Origin: Progne subis subis
Taxonomy: Eukaryota; Chordata; Aves; Passeriformes; Hirundinidae
Length of the DNA: 64,000 nt
Direction: 5' to 3'
Assembly (NCBI GenBank): GCA_022316685.1
Contig: JAKJHU010000628.1
Location: 1-64,000 of the forward strand
The notes beneath the pieces are model-generated. The model was not told the DNA's origin. It did not search any database and saw only the letters and a list, made by a program, of their open reading frames with translations. Below are positions 21,600 to 34,286 of the stretch, in pieces. A program made the position numbers and the translations under genes. Numbering within the stretch: position 1 is the first letter of the stretch; every line of letters starts with the position of its first letter.

Positions 21600-22975
21600 T
21601 ATTTTAGTCGCTTTAAATGAGCTGAAAGATCTCCCAGGCAAGTTTTCTGCAGAGATCCCCCTTTTGTCCCCTTCTCTGCAGCTGCAGCAGCAATGTCTGT
21701 GTGCAGAGCTGGGGGCAGATCAGTGCTGGCACAGCAGCTGTGCCCAGCAGCAGCAGCACTTGGTGTTGCCAGTGCTGCTCCCGTGGCCCTGCCCCGCTGC
21801 CCTCCTGGCCCTGCTGTTGCTGTAGGGCCTGAGTGCTCTCGGGGCCGGGCACAGTGCTGGGGGTGGCAGTGCCGGGGCTGCAGCAGGGACAGGCCATGGG
21901 CACTGCTGGGGCAGCGCTGACGCCTCAGGGCAGGGCCTGGGGGCTCCAGGCTCCTTGCCCAGGCTCTCTCCAGAACACGCCCAGGCCAATGCTCAGCAGA
22001 GAAAAGCCCTGTGAGCAGCCCCAGGGTGGCCATGGGCAAGATGGGGGCAAACAGCATGGCTGGGGCTCTGCAAGGTGCCTGGGGGAGACGGGAAGGAGCA
22101 GCAGAGCAGGGGCTGATCCATCCCCACTGCGCTGGACACCCCAGGGCAGCGTCCCAGAGCGTCCTCATGCACCTGCCAACATCATCCCCCCTCTGCAGCC
22201 CTGGCCTCTCCCCCAGCTCACACAGGTGCCGCATCCTTGCAGGCACAGACACGGCAGCACTAGCTCAGGAGCCCCTGTTTGCACTGCCCAGAGCAGGCGT
22301 CAGCACCCCCATGGTGTTGGTGTGGGGAGATGAACCTGAGTGAGCACAAATGCCATCAGCTCCTGGGGCCAGGAAGGGCTGGGGGACAGCAGGGAAACCA
22401 CTCAGCTTTGTGGTGGCATCTGAAGTCAGCCAGAAAGTTTGTTCCCATGAGCTGTGAGTTTCCTGTGCTTCTGCAGATGTTGTTGCTCAGAGCCGGGGCT
22501 GCCTGGCAGCCAGTCCCAAACTGCCCTGAGCCTTTCCTTTGCATCATGTTGGCTTTCTTTCCCCATCCTGTTACAAATTTCTTCCTATTGTCCACTCCTC
22601 TTCCCTCTCCTTCAAACAGCCCATCTCTGATTGCTCTTTCCTCTCTGGCCCCATTACTCATTTCAGGTCCTGAGCTGGCACCATGGGAATGTCCTTTGGG
22701 GAGCAGGATCATCCTCCATGTGCTTCAGGAATTGTCTGCATGCTCCTGCAGTGCCTCGTGCTGCTCCCTTGCCAGAGGCACCACAGGCCAGGGGGGCACA
22801 TCTGGGCTGCTGTGTCTGGCTCTGGGGCTCCCAGTTCTGGGCAAGGAGGAGGAGCTGCAGAGGCTCTGCAGGACTGGCAGGATGGGATTTGGGGCTGTGA
22901 GGAGAAGCTGAGGCACCTGGGATGCTGGAGCTTCTGGAGAGGAGGCCCAGGGCTCATCCTGCAACTGCTGAAAGG
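21600..22975 (-). repeat. Module U, copy B
   Basis: Inverted and closely similar to 10781-12165; the same translated shadow frames appear in both. Ends at the CR1 3' terminus. Confidence 0.8.
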
Positions 22976-22978
22976 GTG

Positions 22979-23595
22979 TTTTCAGAGAATCACAGAATCA
23001 GCAAGGTTGGAGAACACCTTGGAGATCATCAAGTCCAACCTCTGCCCTGACACTGCCATGCCTCCCTTGAGCCTCTTCTTCAGGATAAACAACCCCAGCA
23101 TCCTCAGGTTCTCCTCACAGGACTTGTGTTCCAGTCCCCTCACTAACATTGTTGTTCTTCTCAGGACACGCTCCAGCCCCTCCATGTCCTTTCTTAATTG
23201 GGGGGCCCAGAACTGGACACAGCACTCGATGTGCTGCCCAACCAGTGCCGAGCATGGGCGAAGAATCACTGCCCTGCTCGTGCTGCCCACACTGTCCCTG
23301 ATCCAGGCCAGGAGCCATTGGCCTTCTTGGCCACCTGGGCACACTGCTGGCTCATGTCCAGCCTGCTGTCCATCAGTCCATGCAAGTCCCTTTCTGCCTG
23401 GCTGCTGTCCAGCCACTCTGTCCCCAGCCTGCACCACTTCAGGGGTTGTTGTGGCCAAAGTGCAGGACTCAATATCTGGACTTGTTAAACCTCACATTGT
23501 TGGATTTGGCTTCCTGGATCCAGCCTGTCCAGGGCCCTGTGCACAGCTCTCCTACCCTCCAGCAGATCAACACTTCCAGCCAACTTAGTGTCACC
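22979..23595 (-). mobile_element. CR1 LINE 3' fragment
   Basis: Minus-strand CR1, longer than the copy at 10440. The 3' end lies at 22979 next to module U, and the 5' end runs into the minisatellite. Contains the 'catgtcctt', 'ggcccagaactggac' and 'cctgatccaggccagg' CR1 segments. Confidence 0.9.
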
Positions 23596-24030
23596 ACGGT
23601 TCCTTGTGTCCCTAGACTGTCACAATGGTCTCCATGATTCCATGAGTCTTCCCAGTGTCATAGTGTGCCTTTGGTTCCGTGGGACCCCTTGGTGTCACAA
23701 AGTCCCTTGGATCCTTGGGCCCCACAGTGTCACAATGGTGCCTTGGGCCCCCAAGACCCTGGAGTGTCACAATGGATCCTTTGTTCCATGAGGTCTGGCA
23801 GCACAGCAATAATCTCCTTGGTTCCACAGTGTCACAGTGGCCTCTGTGGTTCCACCAGGCCCCAGACTGTCACCATGGGTTCCTTGCTTGCATTTAGCCC
23901 CACAGTGTCACAATGGCCCCTTGGCTCTATGGTGACATATCATGCACAGTGTCACTCTGGTCCTCTTAGTGCCAGCAGGTCCCTCAGTGTCACAATGGCC
24001 CCTTGCTTCCCCAGGGCCCTGCAGTGTCAC
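23590..24030 (+). repeat. Degenerate ~38-bp minisatellite
   Basis: Repeats centred on 'gtgtcacaatgg', spaced about 37 bases, flanked on both sides by CR1 pieces. Same family as 17450-17885. Confidence 0.8.
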
Positions 24031-24034
24031 CATC

Positions 24035-24625
24035 ATCAGAGAATCAAGCAGGCTGGAAAAGACCTTGGAGAGCATCAAGTCCAACCTGTGACCCAACACC
24101 ACCTTGTTAGGCAGACCACGGCACTGAGTGCCACATCCAGTCATTCCTGAAACACTGCCAAGGACAATGACCCACCCACCTCCCTAGGCAGCCCATTCCA
24201 ATGCCCAGTCACCATTTTGGGAAGAATATTTCCTAACGCTCAGCTTAAACATCCCCTGTTGCAGTTTAAGGCTGTGTCCTCTTGTCGTGTCACTGTTTCC
24301 TGGGAGAAGAGCCCGACCCCCATCTAGCTGCACCCTCCTGTCAGGGAGTTGTAGAGAGTGATGAAGCCTCCCTGAGCCTCCTCTTCTCCAGGATAAACAA
24401 CCCCAGCTCCCTCAGCTGCTCCTCACAGGACTTCTGTTAGAGACCACTCACCAGCTTTGTTGCCCTTCTCTGGACACGCTCCCACCAGTCCATGTCCTTC
24501 CTAAACTGGGGGGTTCAGAACTAGACACAATATTTGAGGTGCTGCCCAACCAGAGCTGAGCACAGGGAAAGAATCACTGCCCTGCTCCTGATGGCTGCAC
24601 CATTCCTGATGCATAGGAGTGCCAA
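24035..24625 (-). mobile_element. CR1 LINE 3' fragment, second copy in arm B
   Basis: Minus-strand CR1 with its 3' end at 24035. It includes a segment ('cctaggcagcccattccaatg') not present in the other CR1 pieces here, marking a different CR1 subtype. Confidence 0.88.
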
Positions 24626-24649
24626 GGGTTGGATGAGAGAATTGGTGGG

Positions 24650-25080
24650 GAGGGGTTGGGGACAAAGTCTGATTGATTGTCAGCCATGAAGGGTCTTGAT
24701 TTTTACATCTATTCAGACTGCAGAAGAAGGTGCTGGACGTCAATATCAGTTGAACATTGCTGATATCAATAGATAAAAAGGAAAAGAAAACAGGAAAAAA
24801 CAGTTCTCTCTGAATTGTTTTCAATATAGTATATTCCCTTTGAATAAACTTCTGGAATTTGTCTAATTGACCACAGAAGAATTGAGAACTGAAATAATTC
24901 CCAGGGGCTTTTCTTGTTCAGAGTTTTGAATAAGTGTTTTTGAACCTTTACCACAGAATTCCTGAACTGAAGACCTCAAGAAAGAGGACTCTGGAGTAGT
25001 AAAACTCACCAGCAACCTCCAAGGGGCTGAGGATCCATCCTCATCAGAGCAGGAATGAACAGAAATGGGCACAGCTTTCT
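24650..25080 (+). repeat. R1 end repeat, copy in arm B
   Basis: Begins 'gggacaaagtctgattgatt' and is recognisable as a diverged copy of 27555-27990. The same element, inverted, marks the outer ends of arms A (10305-10432) and D (62055-62490). No coding content. Confidence 0.7.
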
Positions 25081-27550
25081 GGCTGCCCCAGCTTTGGGAT
25101 GGGCCCTGGGCCTGGAGCAGGAGCAGCTCTTGAGGGCCCCAAGGCCAGGGCTGTTGTGCTGGCCTGGGTAGATGGGATGGCAGCAGGGGCTGCAGAGCTC
25201 TCAGCACCTCAGGGAGAGGGGAACAGGGCACACAAGGAGCCTCCTTTTCCCTTGGCCCAGCACCTTCCCCATGGCTGGGGCTGAGTCCTGTCTGAGCTGC
25301 AGCTGCTGCTGTGCCCTTCCGAGGGGCTGAGGCCGTGGGGGCCCTGCCCAGAGCAGCCTGCCCTGAGCAGAGCTGTGGGGCCAGAGCCGGCTGCGCTGTG
25401 CTGGGGAGAGGCCCTTGGTGCTGCCGAGAGCTCAGGGCAGCTGGCAGAGCTTGGAGGGAGCTGGGCTGGGCTGAGAGAGCCTGCCACAGAAACCATCAGT
25501 GTCCATCTCAGCCTGTGTGAGCGTGCAGGGGCAGGACTCAGCCCAGGCCTTGTGGGGCAGGGCCAGTGCCTGTGGAAGGCCTTGAAAACAGGCAAGTGGC
25601 CCAGAGAGGAGGCTGCTCCGTGCCCTTGGTGGCATGGACAGAGCAGGAACACGGCCCAGGACATTTGTCAGCGCCAGCCTCTGTCCCCAGTATTGCCAGC
25701 CCTGGCTGCTCAGCCCAGGTTTGCAGGGCAGTTTGGCTGTGGCCCAGCTCCATCCTCCTGCGGGACTCAGGGCCTGTTCCCGGCCATGGGCAGCCCTGCC
25801 CGGCCTCTCTGCTGGCCCAGAGCCCGGCAGAGCCCGGGGCAGGGCTGTCTGTGCAGCCCCACAGGTGCCATGGGCTGTGCAGGAGCTGGCAGAGGCTGCC
25901 CAGCAGGGAGGCCATGGGGCACAGAGCCCCAAGGCTGCTGTGGGCACCACGGCACAGGGGCCGTTCCCACCCGCAATGCTCCTGTCCTGCCCTGCGCCTG
26001 CACAGGGGCTGTGGCACCATGGCTGGGCCAGCGCGGCACAAAGGGGCCACGCAGCCGCTGCCGGGGCTGACAGCAAGGCCAGGCACACACAAGGAATTGC
26101 TGGGCTTTGCCTGGGCTGGGCAGGGCTGACTGTGCCAAAGGCAGAGCTCAGCTGCCTTTGGTGGCTGCAGGAAAAGTCCAGAGCCCAAAGAACCTCCATG
26201 GCTGTGCTGGAGACCAAGGCTGGAGGAGGGAAATGCAGGGCTGCTGTGGGATGGGGAGGGGATTGAATTCCAGCACACACCTCAGTTCTCTGATGATCCC
26301 AGCACAATGCTGGTCCCGGTTCCAGCCTGGAGCAGAGCAGATGTTTATGGGACAGGAGCCCTCTGGGGCTGTCAGGGACCTGCAGCTTGCAAGGTGCTCT
26401 GCTCTCCCTCAGCTCCTCTCTGAGAGATGCCAATCCCAGCTCAGCACCTCAGGGCACAAGAGGCACTGCCTGCACATGGGTACACAACTGATGTCTGCCT
26501 GGAACGGGGCACAGATTTTAATTACTCTTAATTTCATAGTCTACCAGCAGATTTTTATTATCCAGGTCATTTGAGTACTTTCAAAAAGTGGCAAACTTTT
26601 CCCACCAGGAACAAGGATTTCCTGGATCTACTGGATTCTTCTACAGAGGGCAGGAGAAGAAACACTGATCTTCCCTTCTATCCTTGCCACCAACATTCAG
26701 TCTGATATTTCATGACCCTCTTGCTTCAGGTGTTTCCAGCTCCCTTGTTTGAATGGCCATGTCTAAGGACATCTCTTCATGTAGAGCAGCTGGATCTATG
26801 TCCTTCCTTTTGCTCTCAGATTTCCTCTTGCAGCTGTTCTCTTGTCAGTGCAATGTGTCTCCCTTGACTGACTTCATGCTTGGAGCTTCAGGAAATTGCC
26901 CAGTCTTTCACAAGTTTTTGTAACACCTCTGTCATCATCTTAGTTCTATTTTTATCTTATATATCACCTCTTCTCATGTCTTGGTTGAAAATTCTTTGTG
27001 TATGGGAATCCCTTGTGGATGGGGGATAGGTCAGATGGTGCTGGGATGTCACAAAGAGCTGAGGGAAGTGTTTCCATGTTTATTAAATTATATTCTTCAA
27101 ATTTTTTATGTTGGCCATATAGAGAAACCTTTCAGTGCCTCCAAGTGTCACCAGTTCCTTGTCCCTCAAAGGACACAAACCTGATGAGTTGTGGTTCCCA
27201 CTCCAGTGGCTGCACTTGCACCTCCCTCCATAGCCAGAGCAGAGCTCCCTTGTCCCAGGAAGTCCCTGGCAGTGGAGGGATGAAGGAAACAGGACAGGCT
27301 GTGGGGATCAGGTGCAGGGCAGAGCCAGGGAGAAGAATGACTTTTGCATTTGATAGAGCTGTGCCTTCCCTTGGGTTTGTTGGCTGACAATAAATGAACA
27401 TCCCTCTGTGTCTTGGGCAGCTCCTTCTCCAAGGAAAGCAGGTGGGAGTTGGAGCCCAGGAGCTGAAACCTGCAGGTCCAGCCTGGGGTGGAGGGAGCTC
27501 AGATTTGCGCAAGGCTGCTCGGAGTCCCAGGGCCTGGATGGGGGAAATGG
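25081..27550. other. Inter-duplication spacer, no gene seen
   Basis: GC-rich to about 26500, with a 333-codon minus frame and competing plus frames that are low-complexity and domain-free. AT-richer after 26520. No promoter, splice or RNA structure could be supported. Confidence 0.55.
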
Positions 27551-28920
27551 GGAGGTGGGAGTTAGGACAGAGTCTGATTGATTGTCAGACATAAAGGGTC
27601 TTGATTTTTGTATCTATTCAAACTGGATTAGAATATACTTGGATGCAGTGTCAACTGGAGATTGCCCATATCAAGGCATTAACAGAAACAAAACCTGAAC
27701 CGGACATAAAAAAATCTTTTCTCACTGCCTTTTGTAAATATATATTCACTTTTAATACACTTCAGAAATCGGTTCATTAACCACAAAATTTGAAAACCTG
27801 AATCAAATTATTCCCAGAGGCTTGGCTGTTAAGGGATTCTGAATGTTAATGAGCCCTGGGAGACTGAACAGCTGAAGGCTGAACAAGCCTCTGGAGAAGT
27901 CAAACCCAGCAGCATCCTCCAAGTGTCTGAGGCTGTCAGCAGCCCCCACTGAGGCCATCCCTGCCCAGAGACCGTGGGGGAATGGGCAGACAAGGAGAGC
28001 GTCCCTGGGGCTGGGCAAGCAGAGCTCAGGGGCACCAGCAGGTGCAGGTGGGAAATGGAGTGTGCAATGTGGCTGTGAAAGCCCTGCCTGGGCTGTGCCA
28101 AGCAGGACACACAAGACCTGACCCCCATCCCCCAAAAAACTCTCTTACTTAAACATTAAAAGGAATTACAATTGTTTGAGTACTCTGAGTTGGATGCACT
28201 GGAGAAATACCAACAAAAGATTTTCAGGAGCTCAAAACAACAAAACAGACTTTACTGGCAATTTTAGAAAATCAGAGAAATTTTGGCAAAAGGTTTAATA
28301 CAATATTCAATCAAAAAGAAACACTTCTGAAAGCATTAACTTGTCACATTCAACTTTGCAAACTCTAAGCCTGTTCAATTTTAAGTTACTCCAAATTAGC
28401 AAGAGGAGGGAATTTGAAGAATGACAACACAGAAAGAGAGAAAGACAAATAAGATATAGAGAAGCACACACACAGCTACCAACTCCTGGATTCCAGTTGT
28501 GTTCAGATACAAATTCCAAGAGGAGGTGGGGTCAAGATGTGTGCTTGCCTTGTGGTCAGCCTTGAATACCCCATGGTCTTCCTGGGCCCTTCCCCCAGGA
28601 GGGACTTTGGGTCACTTGGTCTCTCAGGAGCTGGGCTGGGGGCTGCAGAGGTGGCTGTGGAGCATTGCCTTTGGTGTGCCAGGGATTGGCAGACACTGCT
28701 GGGCTGGGATAGAGGCTCTGGGGGATTGGGGTTACAGGGCAGGGCAGTGCTGGGGTTTCAGGGCAGGGCAAGGCTGGACCTGCCCCTTCCTCCCTCACAC
28801 ACAAAATGTTTCCAGCCAACAATCTCCTCCAGTCTCTCACAACAGGCAATGCTGGAGGTGGAATCCCAATTGTGGATATGGGCACCTGGACAAGAAGGAC
28901 AGTTCTTTTCCATAGGAAGG

Positions 28921-30537
28921 TGTAATGGTTTTAGTTAAAACTGGGCTGAAACACTAATTAATGTAGTGACTACACATTTGTTGAATTTTATTTGGTAAAT
29001 TTAGTGTAGTGGTCTTAGTGTTTACTCTCTTTTTGTGGGAGAGGATCAGAAGAAACAAAGCAGGCTCAAGCTTAAAAAGTAAACAGTTTTATTAACACAC
29101 ACTAGAAGAATGGAAAAGTTAAGGACAGATGGAAAAAAAACCCCACTCAAAAAAACCCAAAATGCAACTTCAAAACACTCTTCCCTTCCCTTACAAACTG
29201 TTAACTTTCTTACAAACAACATAGACACAACCTGTGATTTTCAATCAGTTTCACCATTTAAACATAATCTTTCACCACTTTGGGAGAGGAGTCTCTCTAG
29301 AGTCTTATGGACACATTTGTCACAAGACAAAAACAGTCCTGGGGCTCTCAATGTCACAAATTTACAACTGCTTGGAGTTTTTGTAGATTGTGCTGTTCCA
29401 CCCATTAGCAGCCTTTCCCCTGGCTACTCATGGGCCTCTCAGTGTATCTGGGGTACTGTTTAAGAAAGCTTCTTCTAGTATAAAACAAGGATTCTCTGCT
29501 ATCTCTAAAAGTGTCTTTATCTCAAAAGAAATGAAGACCTCCTTTTACCCCAAGAGCCGAGGGCTTCAAATCACTTTCTCTCTAAAATCATCTTGGTCTC
29601 AAAGGCTGAGACCTCCTTTTACCCCAGGAGTGAGGGGCTTTAAGATTCTCACTTAAATCTCAATCATATCAATCCCCAACTTTGACTAGAATTAGCATTC
29701 CTCAAAACAACATTAGGACGTTACAAGAAACAGTCCATTTCTCCATCGTTTACACCAGAAAAGCTTGGTTAAAAATGTCCACATCCTCAATCCCTCTTCT
29801 AATAATCTTTATCAGTTCTTTCACTCCTGCTCCACTGACTTCATGCGACGTCTTTTCTACGTCCACTCTGTCTCTTTCTTTTCTCTCTCAGGGAAGGGTC
29901 AGGCCTTGGAAGCTCCATGGTGCCAGGACAGGGTTAACTCTGCCCAGGCCTGCAGTGGCCATGTGATTTCTACTCTAGGCAGCAGTCTCTCCATTTCAGA
30001 TCAGCCTGGTTTCCTCCCTCCACTCTTTCTTCTCCGTCTGGAAGACACCGGAGGAGGGGAGCGGGAGGAGAGCTCTGCCCACCCCTCGGTGACAATCGGG
30101 GCAGCCTCGGCCAAACCGGGCCCAGAGTTGTTATCAGGGGAGATCCCTCCCTGCTCTGGGGTCTTCAGGGAGGTTTTTTCAAAGTGGTTGATGTTAAGCT
30201 GCAACCTCTCCTCCCCCCGGGAGCCGATGGAGTCCGGCTGGGCCTCGGGCGAGCTTCCCCCCGAAGGGGGAGGTGGGGTGTGGGGAGCAGTAGGACCCAC
30301 TCGATGTTACCTGTTCAGCTGAGCAGGAGGAAAAGGGCCTGACCTGACCAAACCCAGGATTTATATGGGTACTGCCCAAAGTCGCATTCAACATTCTCAG
30401 TGGCCAAAGCAGGTGCCAGTATCTCAAACCAGCTTCTGATAGGTCCTTGTCCTTTCTAAAACTCTTTCTGGGGTCCTGACAGGGTAACACTTCACATTCC
30501 TCCCTAACTAAAAAACAAACTGTGCGAACCCATGACA
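28921..30537 (-). mobile_element. 1.6-kb LTR, copy in arm C
   Basis: About 1617 bp bounded by TGTAAT at 28921 and ATGACA at 30537, giving TG...CA ends with a short inverted repeat. On minus it has a TATA-type box (plus 'atttatatggg' near 30357) and AATAAA near its 3' end (plus 'ttttatta' near 29088). Copies at 59374-61126 and 38380-40279. No target duplication is evident, so it may be a remnant of a larger provirus. Confidence 0.72.
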
Positions 30538-31462
30538 GTGACCTTTAGGCTTTGCAGGGCTCAGGCACAGCGGCTGTGACAGAGTCAGGGCTGAGGTCAC
30601 ACTCTGTGGGCTGGGGCAGAGCCCAGCCAGAAATGACCTGAGATGGGCTCAAATACAATGATGGGACCATGGCCAGACCCTCATGTTCTTCAGCCCCACC
30701 TCACATCATTGCCAGGGGCAGAGAAAGGGACAGGTGACTTCTCAGCATGGGTCACAGGAACCGTGGGTCACCAGAGCCCTTCCCAAAGTGGCAATGGCCC
30801 ATTAACAGAAGATATCTCCCTGGAGGGAGGATGGGTCATGGAAGAGATCAAGAACACTGCCCGATTTGGTTTTACACAGCTGGCCCATCAAGAGAAGATC
30901 CCCCTCAGAGATATGAGGAATGGGTCATGGAAGAGATAAACAACCTGCCCAAGCTGGTGTTCACAGATGGTAATAGAATACCTCTTTTTGGATAAATCTT
31001 GTATTGCAAGACAGGGCTTGAGGCTCCTTGCCCAGGAGCTCTCAGGATTTCCTCAAGGCTACTGAGATAACAACAGGGCTAAAAATAAGAACCAGGAGCC
31101 TGAGAAACTGTTTACAAACAATGCAAAACTTAGAGGACACACAACATGATGTTGGATGCTTGACCAATGAGGAGTCCTGAAGGATGTGTGCCTGCCTTGT
31201 GAACAAGTGGCTTAGCCAACTGAGAGACACCTGTTCGTGTGGACAGTAGGGCTAGAATCCATAACTGGAATTTAACGTAAACAATAAACGGTTACTGCTA
31301 AAATGATATTGATTCTTCTATTCACTTGTGCAAGGTTTCCCCTGCACTGGACAGGACTGACAGGATGGGCTTTTGGGCTGTGAGGAGAAGCTGAGGAACC
31401 TGGGCTGCTGGACCTTCTGGAAAGGACGCCCAGGGCTCATCCTGCAACTGCTGCAAGGGTGG

Positions 31463-31580
31463 TTTCAGAGAATCACAGAATCAGCAAGGCTGGAAAAGAC
31501 CTTGGGCATCATCATGTTCAAGCTGTGTCCTGACACTACCTTGTCTCCCTTGAGAGTCCTTTTCTCCAGGATAAACAACT
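31463..31580 (-). mobile_element. CR1 3' end, left half of a CR1 foldback
   Basis: About 118 bp of CR1 3' end on minus, directly followed by a longer plus-strand CR1 piece. The two share sequence in opposite orientation. Confidence 0.82.
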
Positions 31581-31587
31581 GACAGGC

Positions 31588-32033
31588 TGGAGATAGAGTG
31601 GCTGGACAGCAGCCAGGCAGAAAGGGAAATGCAGGGACAGATGGATAGCAGGCTGGACAAGAGCCAGCAGTGTGCCCACATGGCCAAGACGGCCAATGGC
31701 TCCTGGCCTGGATCAGGGACAATGTGGCCATCAGTACCGAGGCAGCGATTCTTCACCTGTGCTCAGCATTCATTGGGCAGCACCTCGAGTGCTGTGTCCA
31801 GTTCTGGGCCTCCTAAATTAGGAAGGAAGTGGAAGAGCTGGAATGTGTCCAGAGAAGGGCAAGAAGGCTGGTGAGGGGTCTGGAACACAAGTCCTGTGAG
31901 GAGAGGCTGAGGGAGCTGGGGTTGTTCCTCCTGGAGAAGAGGAGGCTCAGGGGAGACAAGGCAGTGTCAGGGCACAGGTTGGACTTGATGATGTCCAAGG
32001 TCTTTTCCAACCTGGCTGATTCTGTGATTCTCT
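31588..32033 (+). mobile_element. CR1 3' fragment, right half of a CR1 foldback
   Basis: Plus-strand CR1 of about 450 bp ending in the standard 3' terminus next to module U. The mirrored pair is at 57160-57605 and 57612-57730. Confidence 0.88.
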
Positions 32034-32035
32034 GA

Positions 32036-32960
32036 AACCACCCTTGCAGCAGTTGCAAGATAAGCCTTGGACCTTCTCTTCAGAAGGTCCAGCAGCCCAG
32101 GTCCCTCAGCTTCTACTCACAGCACCAAAACCCATTATATCAGTCCTGCAGGAGCATGCAGACAATTCCTGAAGCACTTGGAGGATGATCCTGCTCCCCA
32201 GCGGACATTCCCATGGTGCCAACTCAGGAACTGAAACAGGGAATGGGGACAGAAAGGAATGGGCAACCAGGGATGGGCTGTTTGCAGGGGAGGGAACAGG
32301 GAGGGGCAAAATTAAGAAATTTTAACCAGGAAGGGGAAAGAAAGCCAAGGTGAGGCAAAGGAAATGCTAAGGGCAGTTTGGGGGTGGCTGCCAGACAGCC
32401 CTGGCTCTGAGCAACAACGTCTGCAGTGGCACAGGAAACTCACAGCTCATGGGAATAAACTTTCTGGATGACTTCAGAGGCCACCACAAACCTGAGTGAT
32501 TTCCCTGCTGTCCCCCAGCCCTTCCTGGCCCCAGGGGCTGATGGCATTTGTGCTCCCTCAGGTTCATCTCCCCACACCAACACCATGGGGGTGCTCACAC
32601 CTGCTCTGGGCAGTGCAAACAGGGGCTCCTGAGCCAGCGCTGCCGTGTCTGTACCTGCAAGGATGCGGCGCCTGTGTGAGCTGGGGGAGAGGCCAGGGCT
32701 GCAGAGGGGGGATGTTGTTGGCAGGTGCATGAGGATGCTGTGGGACGCTGCCCTGGGGTGTCCAGAGCAGTGGGGATGAATCAGCCCCTGCTCTGCTGCT
32801 CCTTCCCGTCTCCCCCAGGGACCTTGCAGAGCCGCAGCCATGCTGTTTGCCCCCAGCCTGCCCACGGCGACCCTGGGGCTGCTCACGGGGTATTTCTCTG
32901 CTGAGCATTGGCCTGGGCATGCTCTGGAGAGAGCCTGGGCAAGGAGCCTCAAGCCCTGTC
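32036..32960 (+). repeat. Module U, copy C
   Basis: Shorter version of 10781-12165; the internal 'gcagctcctcctccgtgcc' segment is deleted. At its right end it switches to 'cttgcaatgcaagat', a sequence found only in the C and D copies. Confidence 0.78.
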
Positions 32961-33180
32961 TTGCAATGCAAGATGTAACCAAAAAAATGTATTCTATTAC
33001 CATCTGCTAAAACCAGGTCGGCAGGTTGTTTATCTCTTCCATGACCCATTCATTCCTCATATCTCTGAGGGGGATCTTCTCTTAATGTCACAGCTGTGTA
33101 AACATCAAATGGGGCAGTGTTCTTGATCTCTTCCATGACCCATCCTCCCTCCAGGGAGATATCTTCTGGTAATGGGCCAT

Positions 33181-33708
33181 TGCCTCTCACTGCATGACTG
33201 ATAAAATTACAACATCCCATTGTGAGATGCTTCACCCAGAGGGAGGAGCCAAGCATTCTCACCTGGATATAAGCTGAGATTTAAATCACCAAGAGCAGCC
33301 CGTTTGCACTGGATACCCAGAGGAAGACCAGACCCGACTAAACCACCATTGGACCTTCAGAGGAAAACTACACCCTTCTACAAGATCATTGCTTCAACAA
33401 AACCACTTCTGTCACACCAGGAGGACTGCAGGCACAATTTGATTGAACTGCAAGCAGCACTCTGACTACCCGGGTGTCAGGTTGGATTCTGAGACTTATG
33501 TTTTGGGGATTTTTTGGTGGTGTCTTTTTTTACTACTGCACTTTTAGTTTAATTTTCCTACTGAAGAACTGATATTCCTATTGCCATATCCTTGCTTGAA
33601 AGCCCATTAATTTCAAAATTATAATTCAAAGAGAGGGAGTTTGTATTTTCCATTTCAAGGGAGGCTCCTACATTCCGTAGCAGATCCCTGTCTTACCAGC
33701 CTAAGACA
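33181..33708 (+). mobile_element. Probable solo LTR, arm C
   Basis: 528 bp with TG...CA ends, a 'ggatataag' TATA-type box near 33263, and an LTR-like 3' part (T-rich promoter-distal segment, 'aattataatt', terminal 'taagaca'). The mirrored copy is at 55262-55781. No clear target duplication. Confidence 0.55.
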
Positions 33709-34286
33709 GGGAGCTTGGCTCAGATATCCTGGGGGTGTCCTTGGGTTGGGTTTTTTCGGTTGGGCATGTTTAGAAAAGTAAGAACTCCAAAGCTGGGTGG
33801 AAAATGGCCCTTGGGGTGACATTGGGGGGTCCCAGTGGTGGCTGCTGGCAGAGGCAGCCTGGAGGAGCAGAGCCTTGTGTCCCCCTGGAGCCCAGAGTGG
33901 GGGAACACCGCAATTTGCAGGACCCTCAACAGCTTGGAGAGGGGCAGGGGGGACTCCTTGGAGCCCCTGCACCCCAAAGCAGAGAATAAGAGGAGAAGGG
34001 ACTCTGGGAACCCAAAATCCCAAGCATTCCTAAATATAAAATGGAAAAGGGGGGAGCTTTTCAGATTCCTGGGATTCTCAGCAGCCTGGGGAGGGCAGGG
34101 AGACCAGAGACAGGGAGCTCCACAAAGGAATTTTCAGGGCTGATCTTGGTGTTTGATAGGCTATTAGAGACTCCAGATGTCTGGTGACTTGTAGAGATGG
34201 ACTTGAGCAGAGGGACATTCAAACTCAACAAACTCATCCCTTGTTTTTGACCAAACCAGGATTTCCCATTCCCAAACCTTGGCTGG

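Larger units (their letters stand above)
20405..25080. repeat. Inverted duplication, arm B (partner 10305-13320)
   Basis: Mirror image of arm A: olfactory receptor on plus, module U inverted, CR1 on minus, then extra material absent from A (a minisatellite and a second CR1), and the R1 end repeat. The 7-kb spacer 13320-20400 separates the arms. Confidence 0.88.

Noticed and set aside
22683..23588. 301-codon frame on plus
   Set aside because: Runs through module U and antisense to a CR1; a chance fusion of repeats.
25432..26433. 333-codon open frame on minus
   Set aside because: GC-rich, Pro/Ala/Cys-rich, overlapped by long plus-strand frames, no domain; a composition effect.
29765..30322. 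185-codon plus frame repeated in arm D
   Set aside because: Lies antisense inside the 1.6-kb LTR; conserved by duplication, no domain.
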